DNA from: TMP-86 sp031394735
GTDB lineage: Bacteria; Pseudomonadota; Gammaproteobacteria; Steroidobacterales; Steroidobacteraceae
NCBI GenBank assembly: GCA_031394735.1
Contig: JANMXI010000012.1
Coordinates: forward strand, 1 to 64,000
Reading direction: 5' to 3'
Length of the DNA stretch: 64,000 bases
Shown here: piece by piece, positions 43,993 through 51,780 of the stretch
How the letters are laid out: every line of letters starts with the position of its first letter
How positions within the stretch are numbered: position 1 is the stretch's first letter
Position numbers and translations under genes: made by a program
Notes under the pieces: model-generated
What the model was told of the DNA's origin: nothing
The model's database searches: none
What the model saw: only the letters and a program-made list of their open reading frames with translations

Positions 43993-46263
43993 ATGTTGAA
44001 CAAATCATCCCGGATATTCGAGCGCGCCGGCCGCTGGCTTGCCGCCGCCTTGTTGCTGGCTTCCAGTGGCGCAGCCCTGGCCCAGGACGCGGACTCGGAT
44101 CCACCCGGGCGTGTCGCGCGCGTCAACACCATCGAAGGTCAGGCCTCGGTTCAATTGGCCGGTGACAGCGATTGGACCACCGATGTCATCAACCGCCCGC
44201 TGACCACCGGCGACAAGGTCTGGGTGGATGTCTCCTCCCGCGCCGAAATGCATGTCGGATCGGCCGCCGTTCGGATGGGCGAGCGCACCGGCGTCGAATT
44301 GCTGAACTTGAACGATCAGGTCATGCAGCTGCGCCTGACCGCGGGGTCGGCGAGCATTCGCGTGCGCGAGCTGCAGCGCGGCGAAAGCGTCGAAGTCGAT
44401 ACGCCGAATGTCTCGGTGGCGTTGCTGCAGCCGGGCGAATATCGCCTGGATGTGGATGACGATGGCCAGGTGACGCAGGTCGCCGTGATCAGCGGGCAGG
44501 CCGAGGTCACGGGACCTGATCAAACCTACCGCGTCGATCCGCGCGAGCGCGGCGAATTCCGTGGCACGAATGATCTGCGTGCGGATGTCGGTGATATCAA
44601 TGGTCCCGACGCCTTGGATTTATGGGCCGAGCAACGCGATGCGCGCGAGGATCACGCAACTTCCGCGCGCTACGTGTCACGCGATGTTCCCGGCTACCAG
44701 GATCTGGATGACTATGGTTCCTGGGACGACGATCCCACGTACGGCCCGCTGTGGGCGCCGCGCGTGGCGGCCGGTTGGGCTCCCTATCAATCAGGCCATT
44801 GGGTGTGGATCTCGCCCTGGGGCTGGACCTGGGTCGATGAAGCGCCGTGGGGCTTTGCGCCGGCACACTACGGCCGTTGGGTGCATACGCGCGATCGCTG
44901 GTGCTGGTCACCGGGCCGCCGTGGCTTCCGCCCGGTGTATGCGCCGGCGCTGGTCGCCTGGGTCGGTGGGTCGCATTTCAGCGTGGGCGTGTCCAGCGGC
45001 GGCGGCGTGGGCTGGTTCCCGCTCGGCTACAACGAGGTGTACCGGCCGGCCTACCGGGTGAGCAATCACTACATTCGCAATGTGAATGTCACCAACACCT
45101 ACATCAGCAACACCACCATCATCAACAACACCACGGTGATCACCGACCGTGATCGTCGCCCGTACGCCAATCAGCGCGTGCCGGGCGCCGTCACCGCCGT
45201 GCAGCGCGATGTGTTCGTGTCGGCGCGTCCCGTCGGTCGGCACATCATGCCGGTGGATCAGCGGATGGTGGCCGGCGCCGTGGCCACCACGGCGGGGCTT
45301 GCCATCGCGCCTACCCTGCGCAGTCGCGTACGTGAACCGCTCGACTCGGTGCGCGAGGTGCGCGCAGTGGCGCCGTCGGCTGCGGTTTTTGCGCGGCCCA
45401 TCGTCACGCGGCGGGTGCCGCCGCCGGTGGCGCCGTCCTTCGAAGCGCAGCGTCAGGCGGTGATCGCCAATGGCGCGCGGCCGGTGCCGATGCAGCAGGT
45501 GACCCGCTCGCGTGAATACCCGCAGGTTCCGGTGCGCATCGTCAGGCCCGCCGACGCGCGACCCATCGAGGCGTCACGCCCTGATGCAGCCGGTCGTCCG
45601 GCGGAGGGTCGACGCGAACCGACCGATCGACGCAATGCGCCACGAGTCGAGTCGCAGGCACCGGCGAGTGTGCAAGGTCCGGCGAACGCGCAGGGCCCGG
45701 CGCCCACGCAGGCGCCGGTGCGCAATGACCGGCCGCCGTCAGCGGTTCGACCCTTCGATCGTTATGCGCACCCGGTTCCGGCAGAGCGCCCCACTGAACG
45801 GAGCGTCGAGCGGCCCGTGGATCGGCCCGCCGTGGACGACGCGCGTGTTCGTCAGCCGCAGGAGGCGACTCAGCGCCGCGAAATAGAGTCGCGCCGCGTC
45901 GAGCCGCGCGCCGATGTGCAACAACAACGTGCTGAACAGAGCCAGCGCGCTGAGCAGGCACAGCGCGCGGAACAAATGCAGCGTAACGAACAGGTGCAAC
46001 GTGCGGAGCAGTCGCAACGCAACGATCAGGCGCAGCGCGCCGAACAGATGCAACGTGCCGATCAACAGCGGCAAATACAACAGCAACAACAACAGCCGAT
46101 GCAGCAGCGTGCCGAACAACAGCGTCGTGAACCGCCGCCGCCGCAGCGTGCCGCTGAGCCGGTACGCCGCGCGGAGCCGCCCCCCGCACCACGCGCGCAG
46201 CCTCAGCAGCCCGAGCAGCGTGGCCGACCGGAGCGCGGCGACGCATCGCGAGATCGACGCTAG
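43993..46263 (+). CDS. Secreted FecR-domain / DUF6600-like protein with Gln-rich repeat tail
   Basis: 756 aa. Signal peptide to about residue 30 (AAALLLASSGAALAQ). Residues 35-180 form a FecR-like beta domain (VNTIEGQASVQLAG, LTTGDKVWVD, VEVDTPNVSVALLQPGEYRL). Residues about 200-340 carry tryptophan- and tyrosine-rich blocks (DDPTYGPLWAPRVAAGWAPY, HWVWISPWGWTWVDEAPWGFAPAHYGRW, quoted in part) as in the DUF6600 group. The C-terminal 300 residues are low complexity, rich in Pro, Arg and Gln, with an eight-fold hexapeptide repeat. Function is unknown; comparable proteins are envelope-associated. It is divergent from uvrA and converges on the small membrane gene at 46277. Confidence 0.85.
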   Translation: MLNKSSRIFERAGRWLAAALLLASSGAALAQDADSDPPGRVARVNTIEGQASVQLAGDSDWTTDVINRPLTTGDKVWVDVSSRAEMHVGSAAVRMGERTGVELLNLNDQVMQLRLTAGSASIRVRELQRGESVEVDTPNVSVALLQPGEYRLDVDDDGQVTQVAVISGQAEVTGPDQTYRVDPRERGEFRGTNDLRADVGDINGPDALDLWAEQRDAREDHATSARYVSRDVPGYQDLDDYGSWDDDPTYGPLWAPRVAAGWAPYQSGHWVWISPWGWTWVDEAPWGFAPAHYGRWVHTRDRWCWSPGRRGFRPVYAPALVAWVGGSHFSVGVSSGGGVGWFPLGYNEVYRPAYRVSNHYIRNVNVTNTYISNTTIINNTTVITDRDRRPYANQRVPGAVTAVQRDVFVSARPVGRHIMPVDQRMVAGAVATTAGLAIAPTLRSRVREPLDSVREVRAVAPSAAVFARPIVTRRVPPPVAPSFEAQRQAVIANGARPVPMQQVTRSREYPQVPVRIVRPADARPIEASRPDAAGRPAEGRREPTDRRNAPRVESQAPASVQGPANAQGPAPTQAPVRNDRPPSAVRPFDRYAHPVPAERPTERSVERPVDRPAVDDARVRQPQEATQRREIESRRVEPRADVQQQRAEQSQRAEQAQRAEQMQRNEQVQRAEQSQRNDQAQRAEQMQRADQQRQIQQQQQQPMQQRAEQQRREPPPPQRAAEPVRRAEPPPAPRAQPQQPEQRGRPERGDASRDRR
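45925..46068 (+). repeat. 18-base tandem repeat encoding a QRxEQx hexapeptide
   Basis: Eight consecutive 18-base units encode QRAEQS, QRAEQA, QRAEQM, QRNEQV, QRAEQS, QRNDQA, QRAEQM and QRADQQ. Third-position differences between units show they are not freshly duplicated, but the period is exact. The segment should form a long charged helix or coiled coil and may vary in copy number between strains. Confidence 0.85.
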
Positions 46264-46276
46264 TTGAACTAAAAGC

Positions 46277-46483
46277 TCAGGAGCCGCGCCACATCTGCCG
46301 CAGCAGACGGCGGCCGTCGGGAGAGAAGCAGGCGAGGGGCCAGATCAGCGCGGCCCACAGGGTCACGAGCAGACGCGCGAATGCGTTCTCGCGATTCTTG
46401 GAAAACAGAAAGTAGGACACTGCTGCGAGCGCGAAGATGATGGCGCCGATCGTCCAGACGAAGATGACGAGGCGCACGCCCAC
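46277..46483 (-). CDS. Small two-helix membrane protein, hypothetical
   Basis: 68 aa from the ATG at 46483. Two hydrophobic helices (LVIFVWTIGAIIFALAAVSYFLF and LLVTLWAALIWPLACF, in part) are joined by a charged loop (SKNRENAF), with a basic C-terminus (RRLLRQMWRGS). It lies 6 bases after the PilZ gene in the same direction, so it is probably the last gene of the flgM operon. I do not recognise a family. The short distance and protein-like composition make it a probable real gene. Confidence 0.6.
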   Translation of the reverse strand: MGVRLVIFVWTIGAIIFALAAVSYFLFSKNRENAFARLLVTLWAALIWPLACFSPDGRRLLRQMWRGS

Positions 46484-46489
46484 GTGCGC

Positions 46490-46765
46490 TCAGCGGCCCG
46501 CGTACTGTTCCATCATGAGGCCGGTGCCGCCGCGAGTGACGTGCGCAACGATGGCGGTGCGCCGGTGGATCTTGGTGACGAGGCCTAAGTTGATGGCGAA
46601 GGCGAGCTGCACTTGCTGACCTTTGCGCAATCCGAGATTGTCGGTTTCGACGAACACGCCATTGGCACTGAGATTCTTGGCCTTGCAGATGCGGCCCTTG
46701 CGACCGGACATGACCACATAAACCGTGGTGCGCGCGCGGTGGCGGGTGTGCAAACGACGCTCCAT
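46490..46765 (-). CDS. Small PilZ-domain protein, probable c-di-GMP receptor
   Basis: 91 aa from the ATG at 46765, which has AAGGGA about 8 bases before it; upstream in-frame starts (46810, 46930) lack such a site. The PilZ binding motifs are present: RLHTR (RxxxR) and NLSANG ((D/N)xSxxG), so cyclic-di-GMP binding is likely. There is no YcgR-type N-terminal domain. In Pseudomonas a PilZ gene (flgZ) also follows flgMN, so a role in damping motility when c-di-GMP rises is a fair inference. The flgM, flgN and csrA-like genes precede it on the same strand. Confidence 0.85.
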   Translation of the reverse strand: MERRLHTRHRARTTVYVVMSGRKGRICKAKNLSANGVFVETDNLGLRKGQQVQLAFAINLGLVTKIHRRTAIVAHVTRGGTGLMMEQYAGR

Positions 46766-46854
46766 GATGATGGTCCCTTCGACAGTTGGAATGCTTCTAC
46801 GCAGTGCCATTATGCACAGCGAAACGCTAGAAGCGAAGGGGCGGGACTTATTGT

Positions 46855-47052
46855 CTAATCGACGTCTTTGCGCCGGATTGCCAGTTGTTCGGGCGCTTCG
46901 ATTCCCACCTTCGCGCGGCGGGCGGAGCACCCCAGCAGGGTGATCTGAATGGGGCCGTTGGCAAACAGTTGCGCCAGGGTGATCGCGCCGTCTGCACCCT
47001 CTGCAGGCTGGATAACGATCGATTCATCGGCACGTCGACTCAGGACCAGCAT
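46855..47052 (-). CDS. Divergent CsrA/RsmA-like RNA-binding protein with insertion
   Basis: 65 aa. The start MLVLSRRADESIVI carries the CsrA landmarks Leu4, Arg6 and Arg7; the later IQITLLG and AKVGIEAPEQLAIRR match strands 2-5, with the second RNA-contact Arg in AIRRK. Between strand 1 and strand 2 there are about 20 residues (QPAEGADG...FANGP) where normal CsrA has 3. The C-terminus stops right after the last strand, so the usual helix is missing. It may still form a dimer, but RNA preference could be changed. It lies between flgN (30 bases upstream) and pilZ, inside the flgM operon. Confidence 0.8.
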   Translation of the reverse strand: MLVLSRRADESIVIQPAEGADGAITLAQLFANGPIQITLLGCSARRAKVGIEAPEQLAIRRKDVD

Positions 47053-47082
47053 GGGGGTTGACCTATTGGCGTATCGGCAAGG

Positions 47083-47535
47083 TCAGACGCGAGCCAACGG
47101 CCGTACGGCGGAGGCGAATGTCTGTCCCTGAGGACCGTAGGTGATGGCGGGTCCACCGCGCACGATATCGAGCAGCTGCCGGACCTGGCCTTGTTTAAGG
47201 TTGAGAATCAAGCCGTTGGTCTCGTTGGCGTTGCGGCACGCGGCAAGCAGTGCCATCAAGGACTGCCAACGCTGGGTGATGGCATGGGTGATGCCCGCGA
47301 CCGCCGACGGCAATGCCGGCAGCCCGGATTGCTCGCACAGGCTGCGGCGTTCATTTTCCAATGTCTCGAATTCTTCGAGCAACCGCACTTTCTGTGCGGC
47401 GGTCTCGCACACCAACGCAGGCGCATCGCCGGTCAACGCATCGCGCTCGGCCTCGAGCACGGCGGCAAGCTGCTGCGCTACCCGGATCTGTTGATCCAGC
47501 AGTTGTTCAAGGCGCGTTGGTGCGGGTGAATTCAT
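47083..47535 (-). CDS. flgN: Flagellar export chaperone FlgN
   Basis: 150 aa, mostly helical. The family pattern is visible: an N-terminal heptad-rich helix (LEQLLDQQIRVAQQLAAVLEAERDAL, in part) and the conserved C-terminal CRNANETNGLILNL. FlgN binds the hook-associated proteins FlgK and FlgL and brings them to the export gate; both are encoded on the other strand downstream. It starts 3 bases after flgM, the usual flgMN order. Confidence 0.9.
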   Translation of the reverse strand: MNSPAPTRLEQLLDQQIRVAQQLAAVLEAERDALTGDAPALVCETAAQKVRLLEEFETLENERRSLCEQSGLPALPSAVAGITHAITQRWQSLMALLAACRNANETNGLILNLKQGQVRQLLDIVRGGPAITYGPQGQTFASAVRPLARV

Positions 47536-47538
47536 GGC

Positions 47539-47859
47539 TTATTTCAGCAGCTTTTCGAACTGCAGGATCTTGTCGGCGATGCGGCCTGCATCCACCTTGT
47601 AGGTGCCACTGTTGATGGCCAGCTTGATCGACTCCACTTTCTGGGTATCGACCACCGGCGCGTTCGCCACGGCCGCGGCCACCTTCTGCAGATTGAGCGC
47701 GGATTGCGTCAACGTCACGTGATCGGCGCCGCCCGACTCGTGCGTTTCAGCCGCGCGCGTGGCGCCGCCTGATTTGTCGGCACTCGCCGCCTTGGCTCCC
47801 TTCGCGCCTGCGCTGATGAGGGGCTGCGATGACTTGTATCCGTCGATTTTGCTGGTCAC
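47539..47859 (-). CDS. flgM: Anti-sigma28 factor FlgM
   Basis: 106 aa. The disordered N-terminal half (MTSKIDGY, Lys/Ala/Ser-rich) and a helical C-terminal half with VTLTQSALNLQKVAA and VESIKLAINSGTYKVDAGRIADKIL (in part) are typical FlgM: the C-terminal portion binds sigma28 (FliA). FlgM is exported when the hook is complete, releasing FliA. A sigma28 promoter lies 41 bases upstream, giving the known feedback loop. Confidence 0.93.
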   Translation of the reverse strand: MTSKIDGYKSSQPLISAGAKGAKAASADKSGGATRAAETHESGGADHVTLTQSALNLQKVAAAVANAPVVDTQKVESIKLAINSGTYKVDAGRIADKILQFEKLLK

Positions 47860-47899
47860 GAGGCAGTCTCCGAAAAATGCTGATTGTCTCTGGTCATGT

Positions 47900-47926
47900 T
47901 TATCGTCCGATTGCGGGTGAACTTTA
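47900..47926 (-). promoter_or_regulatory. Sigma28 (FliA) promoter of flgM
   Basis: On the minus strand TAAAGTT (47926-47920), 12 bases, then GACGATAA (47907-47900). This fits TAAAGTT-N12-GCCGATAA with one mismatch in the -10. It sits 41 bases before the flgM start and would drive flgMN, the csrA-like gene and pilZ. Confidence 0.8.
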
Positions 47927-48003
47927 ATTCCGACATAAGGTAAACGACTCGGCGCCTGTCAGATTATGGTTATATCGACTGTGATGCGCTTCACTTAAGC
48001 GAT

Positions 48004-48714
48004 TCATCGCGAATTTATTTCCACGGTCTGCTGCGAACGCGCGATCCCTTCCACGACGCGGCCGGAGGAAACGTTCCGCACCTTGATCCGTTGGTTGACC
48101 ATGCCGTCGCTCAGTGCTCGACCCACCATCCGTACATTGATCCCGTCCAAGTTGGACAGCAGGGTGACTTCCTGACCGCGCAGGATGGTGTCCGGCGCCA
48201 GCAGTAATTGGTTCGACAGCACCACCCCGCCCGCTGCGGCGCGACGGACGGTCATGCCGGTCACCGCGGAGGGCTCCTCGAAATAACCGAGTGGAAACTG
48301 CGCCGCATCGCCCTCGACGGTCGTGAGGTCGGTCGCCTTCAAGGTCTGGCCCGCGACCACCGGCCGCGCTAGCGCGACCGCCGTGCGTACGCCGGCGATG
48401 TGGGCGGGGACGAAAATCCGCCAGGCCGGCGCTGACTCGCAGCCGATCTCCACCAACGTGCGGTCGCGCATGACACTGCCCGGGCCGATTTTGGATACCA
48501 GCGCCTCATTGCAGCGGGGCAGGCGCAGCCGTGCATCCAGCGGGCCGACGATTAGCCGCTGTTGCGGACCCGGCTCCGGCAATTGGCGTTGCGCCGCGGC
48601 GCGCACCGCGTTTTCGATTTGCGCGAGCGGCTGCAGGTCATGCGCCGCGGCAATGCCGCTGGCGGCGAGCAGGCCGGCAGCCAAGTGCCGGATTTTTGAC
48701 GCGTGACGAACCAT
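48004..48714 (-). CDS. flgA: P-ring assembly chaperone FlgA
   Basis: 236 aa from the ATG at 48714; the frame is open to 48924 but that extension is Arg-rich and lacks family similarity. The signal peptide (residues 1-23, ending GIAAA before HDLQPL) sends it to the periplasm, where FlgA assists FlgI in building the P-ring. The C-terminal SAF-like region (FVPAHIAGVRTAVALARPVVAGQTLKATDL, in part) and the closing VTLLSNLDGINVRM and GRVVEGIA blocks are diagnostic. A sigma54 promoter lies almost directly before the start. It is divergent from flgB. Confidence 0.9.
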   Translation of the reverse strand: MVRHASKIRHLAAGLLAASGIAAAHDLQPLAQIENAVRAAAQRQLPEPGPQQRLIVGPLDARLRLPRCNEALVSKIGPGSVMRDRTLVEIGCESAPAWRIFVPAHIAGVRTAVALARPVVAGQTLKATDLTTVEGDAAQFPLGYFEEPSAVTGMTVRRAAAGGVVLSNQLLLAPDTILRGQEVTLLSNLDGINVRMVGRALSDGMVNQRIKVRNVSSGRVVEGIARSQQTVEINSR

Positions 48715-48727
48715 CCGTTCATTGAAA

Positions 48728-48742
48728 GCAAATCGCGTGCCA
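48728..48742 (-). promoter_or_regulatory. Sigma54 promoter of flgA
   Basis: On the minus strand TGGCACG-CGAT-TTGC (48742-48728) is a perfect -24/-12 match. The expected start of transcription is about 48716, only 2-3 bases before the flgA ATG at 48714, implying a nearly leaderless message if this promoter is used. Confidence 0.65.
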
Positions 48743-48913
48743 GCGCCGTTCCACGGCGGCGGCGGGGCAGGAGAGCGGATGGGCCCGCGATGGCGGTCAC
48801 AGGCGGCATGATCTTGCCGCCGCCGGCCCGTGCGGCTGGCAAGCGCGCGCCGTCGTCGGACTCGGCCAAGGGTCCTGCAAGCCAGCCGGGCCCCCGATCG
48901 CTCGAATTCGCCG

Positions 48914-48930
48914 TTGGCACGCAAGTTGCT
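48914..48930 (+). promoter_or_regulatory. Sigma54 promoter of the flgB operon
   Basis: TTGGCAC-GCAAG-TTGCT fits the sigma54 consensus TTGGCACG-N4-TTGCW at every conserved base. It sits 45 bases before the flgB GTG, leaving a 5' leader of about 33 bases with a good ribosome site. In Pseudomonas- and Xanthomonas-type flagellar systems FleQ or FleR activates such promoters. Confidence 0.88.
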
Positions 48931-48974
48931 TTTCTACGAAGGCGAGACGCGATTTTCTTTCAAGAGGACGATTT

Positions 48975-49361
48975 GTGTTCAACAACATCTTTGGCATCCA
49001 TGAACAGGCGCTGCTGCTGCGAGGGCAACGCGTCGGCGTGCTGGCGGCGAATCTGGCCAATGCCGACACCCCCAACTACAAGTCGCGCGATTTCGACTTC
49101 GATGCAGCCTTGGCCGGCACCGACGCGGCGCCGCTGCCGTTGAGCGTCACGCGGCCCGCGCATCTGATGATGGCCGAACCGGGCTCACTGGGAGTCGATC
49201 TGAAATTCCGCAATCCGTATCAGGCCTCCCTGGACGGCAACACCGTGGAAATGCCGGTCGAACAGGCCGCCTTCGCCGAGAACTCGGTGCGCTACCAGGC
49301 CAGCCTCGCGTTCATCAATCAAACCATCGCCGGCCTGCAGCTGGCCATCGTCGGGCAATAG
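48975..49361 (+). CDS. flgB: Flagellar proximal rod protein FlgB
   Basis: 128 aa from a GTG at 48975 with AAGAGGA 6 bases before it. The rod-protein start (FNNIFGIHEQALLLRGQRVGVLAANLANADTPNYKSRDFDF, seen as ANLANADTPNYKSRD) is the standard flagellar N-terminal motif. The C-terminus is a coiled-coil half (RYQASLAFINQTIAGLQLAI). FlgB is part of the rod crossing the periplasm. First gene of flgBCDEFGHIJKL. Confidence 0.95.
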   Translation: MFNNIFGIHEQALLLRGQRVGVLAANLANADTPNYKSRDFDFDAALAGTDAAPLPLSVTRPAHLMMAEPGSLGVDLKFRNPYQASLDGNTVEMPVEQAAFAENSVRYQASLAFINQTIAGLQLAIVGQ

Positions 49362-49364
49362 ACC

Positions 49365-49796
49365 ATGTCACTGTTCAATGTCTTCGATGTCGCCGGCACC
49401 GCGCTCAACGCGCAATCCATCCGGCTCAACACCACCGCCAGCAATCTGGCCAACGCGGAGAGCGTCAGCGGCGACCCGACCAAGGTCTACCGCGCACGTC
49501 ACCCCGTGTTCCAGTCCATGGTCCGGTATGACGATGGGTTCGGCCTGCCGGACGAGGATGCCGCCTCGGTGGGCGTCAAGGTGCTGGGCGTGGTGGAAAG
49601 TCAGGCGCCGGCGCAGATGCAGTACCAGCCCGGTCATCCGCTGGCGAACAAGGACGGCTATGTCTTCAACTCGAACGTCAATTCGATCGAAGAGATGACC
49701 AACATGATTTCCGCGTCGCGATCCTTTCAAACCAACATCGACGCGATGAACACCGCGCGCGATCTGTTGTTGAAAACCATTTCGATGGGACGCTAA
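49365..49796 (+). CDS. flgC: Flagellar proximal rod protein FlgC
   Basis: 143 aa, 3 bases after flgB. The N-terminal ALNAQSIRLNTTASNLANAES motif and the C-terminal NMISASRSFQTNIDAMNTARDLLLKT (in part) are typical FlgC, and YQPGHPLANKDGYVFNSNVN is its middle signature. It forms the rod together with FlgB, FlgF and FlgG. Confidence 0.95.
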   Translation: MSLFNVFDVAGTALNAQSIRLNTTASNLANAESVSGDPTKVYRARHPVFQSMVRYDDGFGLPDEDAASVGVKVLGVVESQAPAQMQYQPGHPLANKDGYVFNSNVNSIEEMTNMISASRSFQTNIDAMNTARDLLLKTISMGR

Positions 49797-49805
49797 GGAG
49801 CCCGT

Positions 49806-50531
49806 ATGCAGGTCAATAACACCCCTACGCTGCCGCAGAGCGTCATCGATGCGATCACCAAGGCGACGCAGAACACCAACACGGCGGGACTGATCAACGG
49901 CCAGGCGCCCAGCAGTGCGACACAGACGGCCGCGCTCAACCAAAACGAATTCCTGACCCTGATGTTGGCGCAGTTGAAGGCCCAGGACCCGACCAAGCCG
50001 GTCGACAGCACGGCGTTCCTGGGACAGCTGGCGCAGATCAGCCAAGTGCAGGGCCTGGCACAATTGAATGACTCGTTCTCGAGCTTGTCCAGTTCGCTGA
50101 CCGGCAATCAGGCGCTGCAGGCGTCCTCGCTGCTGGGTCGCAACGCGCTGGTGGCGAGCGATACGGTGAACCTCGGCGCGACCGGCGCCGTCAGCGGCGC
50201 GGTCGACCTGCCGCAATCCACCGGCGGGGTGGTGGTGAACGTCACCGACGCGAGCGGCGCCATCGTGCAGCAGATCAACCTGGGTGCGCAGCCGCAGGGT
50301 CTAGCGAATTTCAGCTGGGACGGCAAGACGATCGCCGGCGTTCGGGCGCCTGCGGGTGTCTACAAGGTCGAAGCCCTGTATGCCGGCGTCGGCAACAAGG
50401 CCACGGCCGCCAGTACCTTGATCAACTCCAGTGTGCTCAGCGTCACCATGGGTGCGGGCCAGACGGGCCTGACTCTGAATCTTTCCGGCGTCGGAAACGT
50501 TGCATTCAGCAACGTGCGCCAAATTTCTTAA
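49806..50531 (+). CDS. flgD: Hook-cap protein FlgD
   Basis: 241 aa. The conserved N-terminal LNQNEFLTLMLAQLKAQDPTKPVDSTAF (in part) marks FlgD, followed by a Tudor/FNIII-like C-terminal half (SWDGKTIAGVRAPAGVYKVEAL). FlgD caps the growing hook and is absent from the finished structure. An AAGGAG site stands just before the ATG; the gene follows flgC by 9 bases. Confidence 0.94.
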   Translation: MQVNNTPTLPQSVIDAITKATQNTNTAGLINGQAPSSATQTAALNQNEFLTLMLAQLKAQDPTKPVDSTAFLGQLAQISQVQGLAQLNDSFSSLSSSLTGNQALQASSLLGRNALVASDTVNLGATGAVSGAVDLPQSTGGVVVNVTDASGAIVQQINLGAQPQGLANFSWDGKTIAGVRAPAGVYKVEALYAGVGNKATAASTLINSSVLSVTMGAGQTGLTLNLSGVGNVAFSNVRQIS

Positions 50532-50562
50532 AGTTTAAGCATTTCGACGGGAGAAATTAAAA

Positions 50563-51780
50563 ATGTCATTCAACATTGCATTGTCCGGGTTGACGGCGGC
50601 GACCACCGACCTCAACGTCACCTCCAACAATATCGCCAACGCCAATACGACCGGCTTCAAGCGCTCACGTGCCTCGTTCGCTGACGTCTACGCCGCCGGC
50701 TCCAAGAGCCTGAACACGGGATTGGTGGGTGACGGCGTCCGCCTGGCCAGCACCGCGCAGCAATTCGCGCAGGGCAACATCACCACCACGAATTCGAACC
50801 TTGACCTCGCGATCAGCGGCGACGGCTTCTTTACCCTGAACAGTGCCGACGGCTACTCGTATACGCGCAACGGCACCTTTTCGGTGAACAAGACCGGCGA
50901 TGTGGTCGATGACACCGGCCGCGCGTTGCAGGTGTTTCCGCCGCTCGCTAATGGCGGGTTCAATACCGGTGCGCTGACCAATCTGAATCTGCAGACTTCC
51001 TCGAGCGCGCCCAATGCGACGACCGCGGGGCAGGTGATTCTGAATCTGCCGGCCTCGACCGCGCCGCCTGCGGTGGCCGTGTTCGATCCCACGGATCCGC
51101 AAAGCTACAACCAATCCACCACGACCTCGGTGTACGACTCGCTCGGCAACCGCTCCAACGCCACGTTTTACTTCATTGCGACGGCCACGCCGAATCAATG
51201 GCAGGTGGCGTTGACGGTCGACGGTACACAGGTGGGCGCGCCGCAGAATCTGTTTTTCTCGAACACGGGTCTGGTGACGACGCCGGCCGGCGGCGCCATC
51301 ACTTTCCCGGCCTATACGCCGCCCACGGGTGCGCAGCCGCTGAACATGACCTTCAATTTCGGCAAGACCACCCAGTATGGTTCGCAGTTCGGCGTCAACT
51401 CGATCACGCAGGATGGTTACGCGACCGGCCAATTGAGCACGGTGTCGATCGACAACGGCGGCGTGGTGTCGGCGGTGTTCACGAACGGCCGCTCGACCCA
51501 GCTCGGGCAGCTTGCGATCGGCAACTTCCCGAATCCACAGGGCCTGCGCCAGCTCGGTAACACCAGCTGGTCCGAATCCTTCGCCTCGGGCAACGTGGTG
51601 TTGGGACAGGCTGCAACGGCCGGCTTCGGTCAGATTCAGTCCGGCGCTCTGGAGCAATCCAACGTCGACCTGACGACCCAGTTGGTGCAGTTGATCACGG
51701 CGCAACGCGGATTTCAGGCGAACGCGCAGTCGATCACCACTGAAAATCAGATCACTCAAACCATCATCAATATCCGCTAA
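50563..51780 (+). CDS. flgE: Flagellar hook protein FlgE
   Basis: 405 aa. The N-terminal MSFNIALSGLTAATTDL and SNNIANANTTGFKRSRASF and the C-terminal GALEQSNVDLTTQLVQLITAQRGFQANAQ (in part) are the paired rod/hook helices; the middle is the FlgE-specific domain (SVYDSLGNRSNATFYF). Length is near the family norm. It is 31 bases after flgD, with GGGAG ahead of the ATG. The stop overlaps the flgF start (TAATG). Confidence 0.95.
   Translation: MSFNIALSGLTAATTDLNVTSNNIANANTTGFKRSRASFADVYAAGSKSLNTGLVGDGVRLASTAQQFAQGNITTTNSNLDLAISGDGFFTLNSADGYSYTRNGTFSVNKTGDVVDDTGRALQVFPPLANGGFNTGALTNLNLQTSSSAPNATTAGQVILNLPASTAPPAVAVFDPTDPQSYNQSTTTSVYDSLGNRSNATFYFIATATPNQWQVALTVDGTQVGAPQNLFFSNTGLVTTPAGGAITFPAYTPPTGAQPLNMTFNFGKTTQYGSQFGVNSITQDGYATGQLSTVSIDNGGVVSAVFTNGRSTQLGQLAIGNFPNPQGLRQLGNTSWSESFASGNVVLGQAATAGFGQIQSGALEQSNVDLTTQLVQLITAQRGFQANAQSITTENQITQTIINIR

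Noticed and set aside
47960..48003. Weak stem CGCTT-CACTT-AAGCG downstream of flgA
   Set aside because: Only 5 base pairs, no T-run; too weak to call a terminator.
50533..50562. TAAAGTTT upstream of flgE, resembling a sigma28 -35
   Set aside because: At the correct spacing the -10 region is CGGGAGAA, which matches GCCGATAA poorly. FlgE is expected to be read from the flgB sigma54 promoter.
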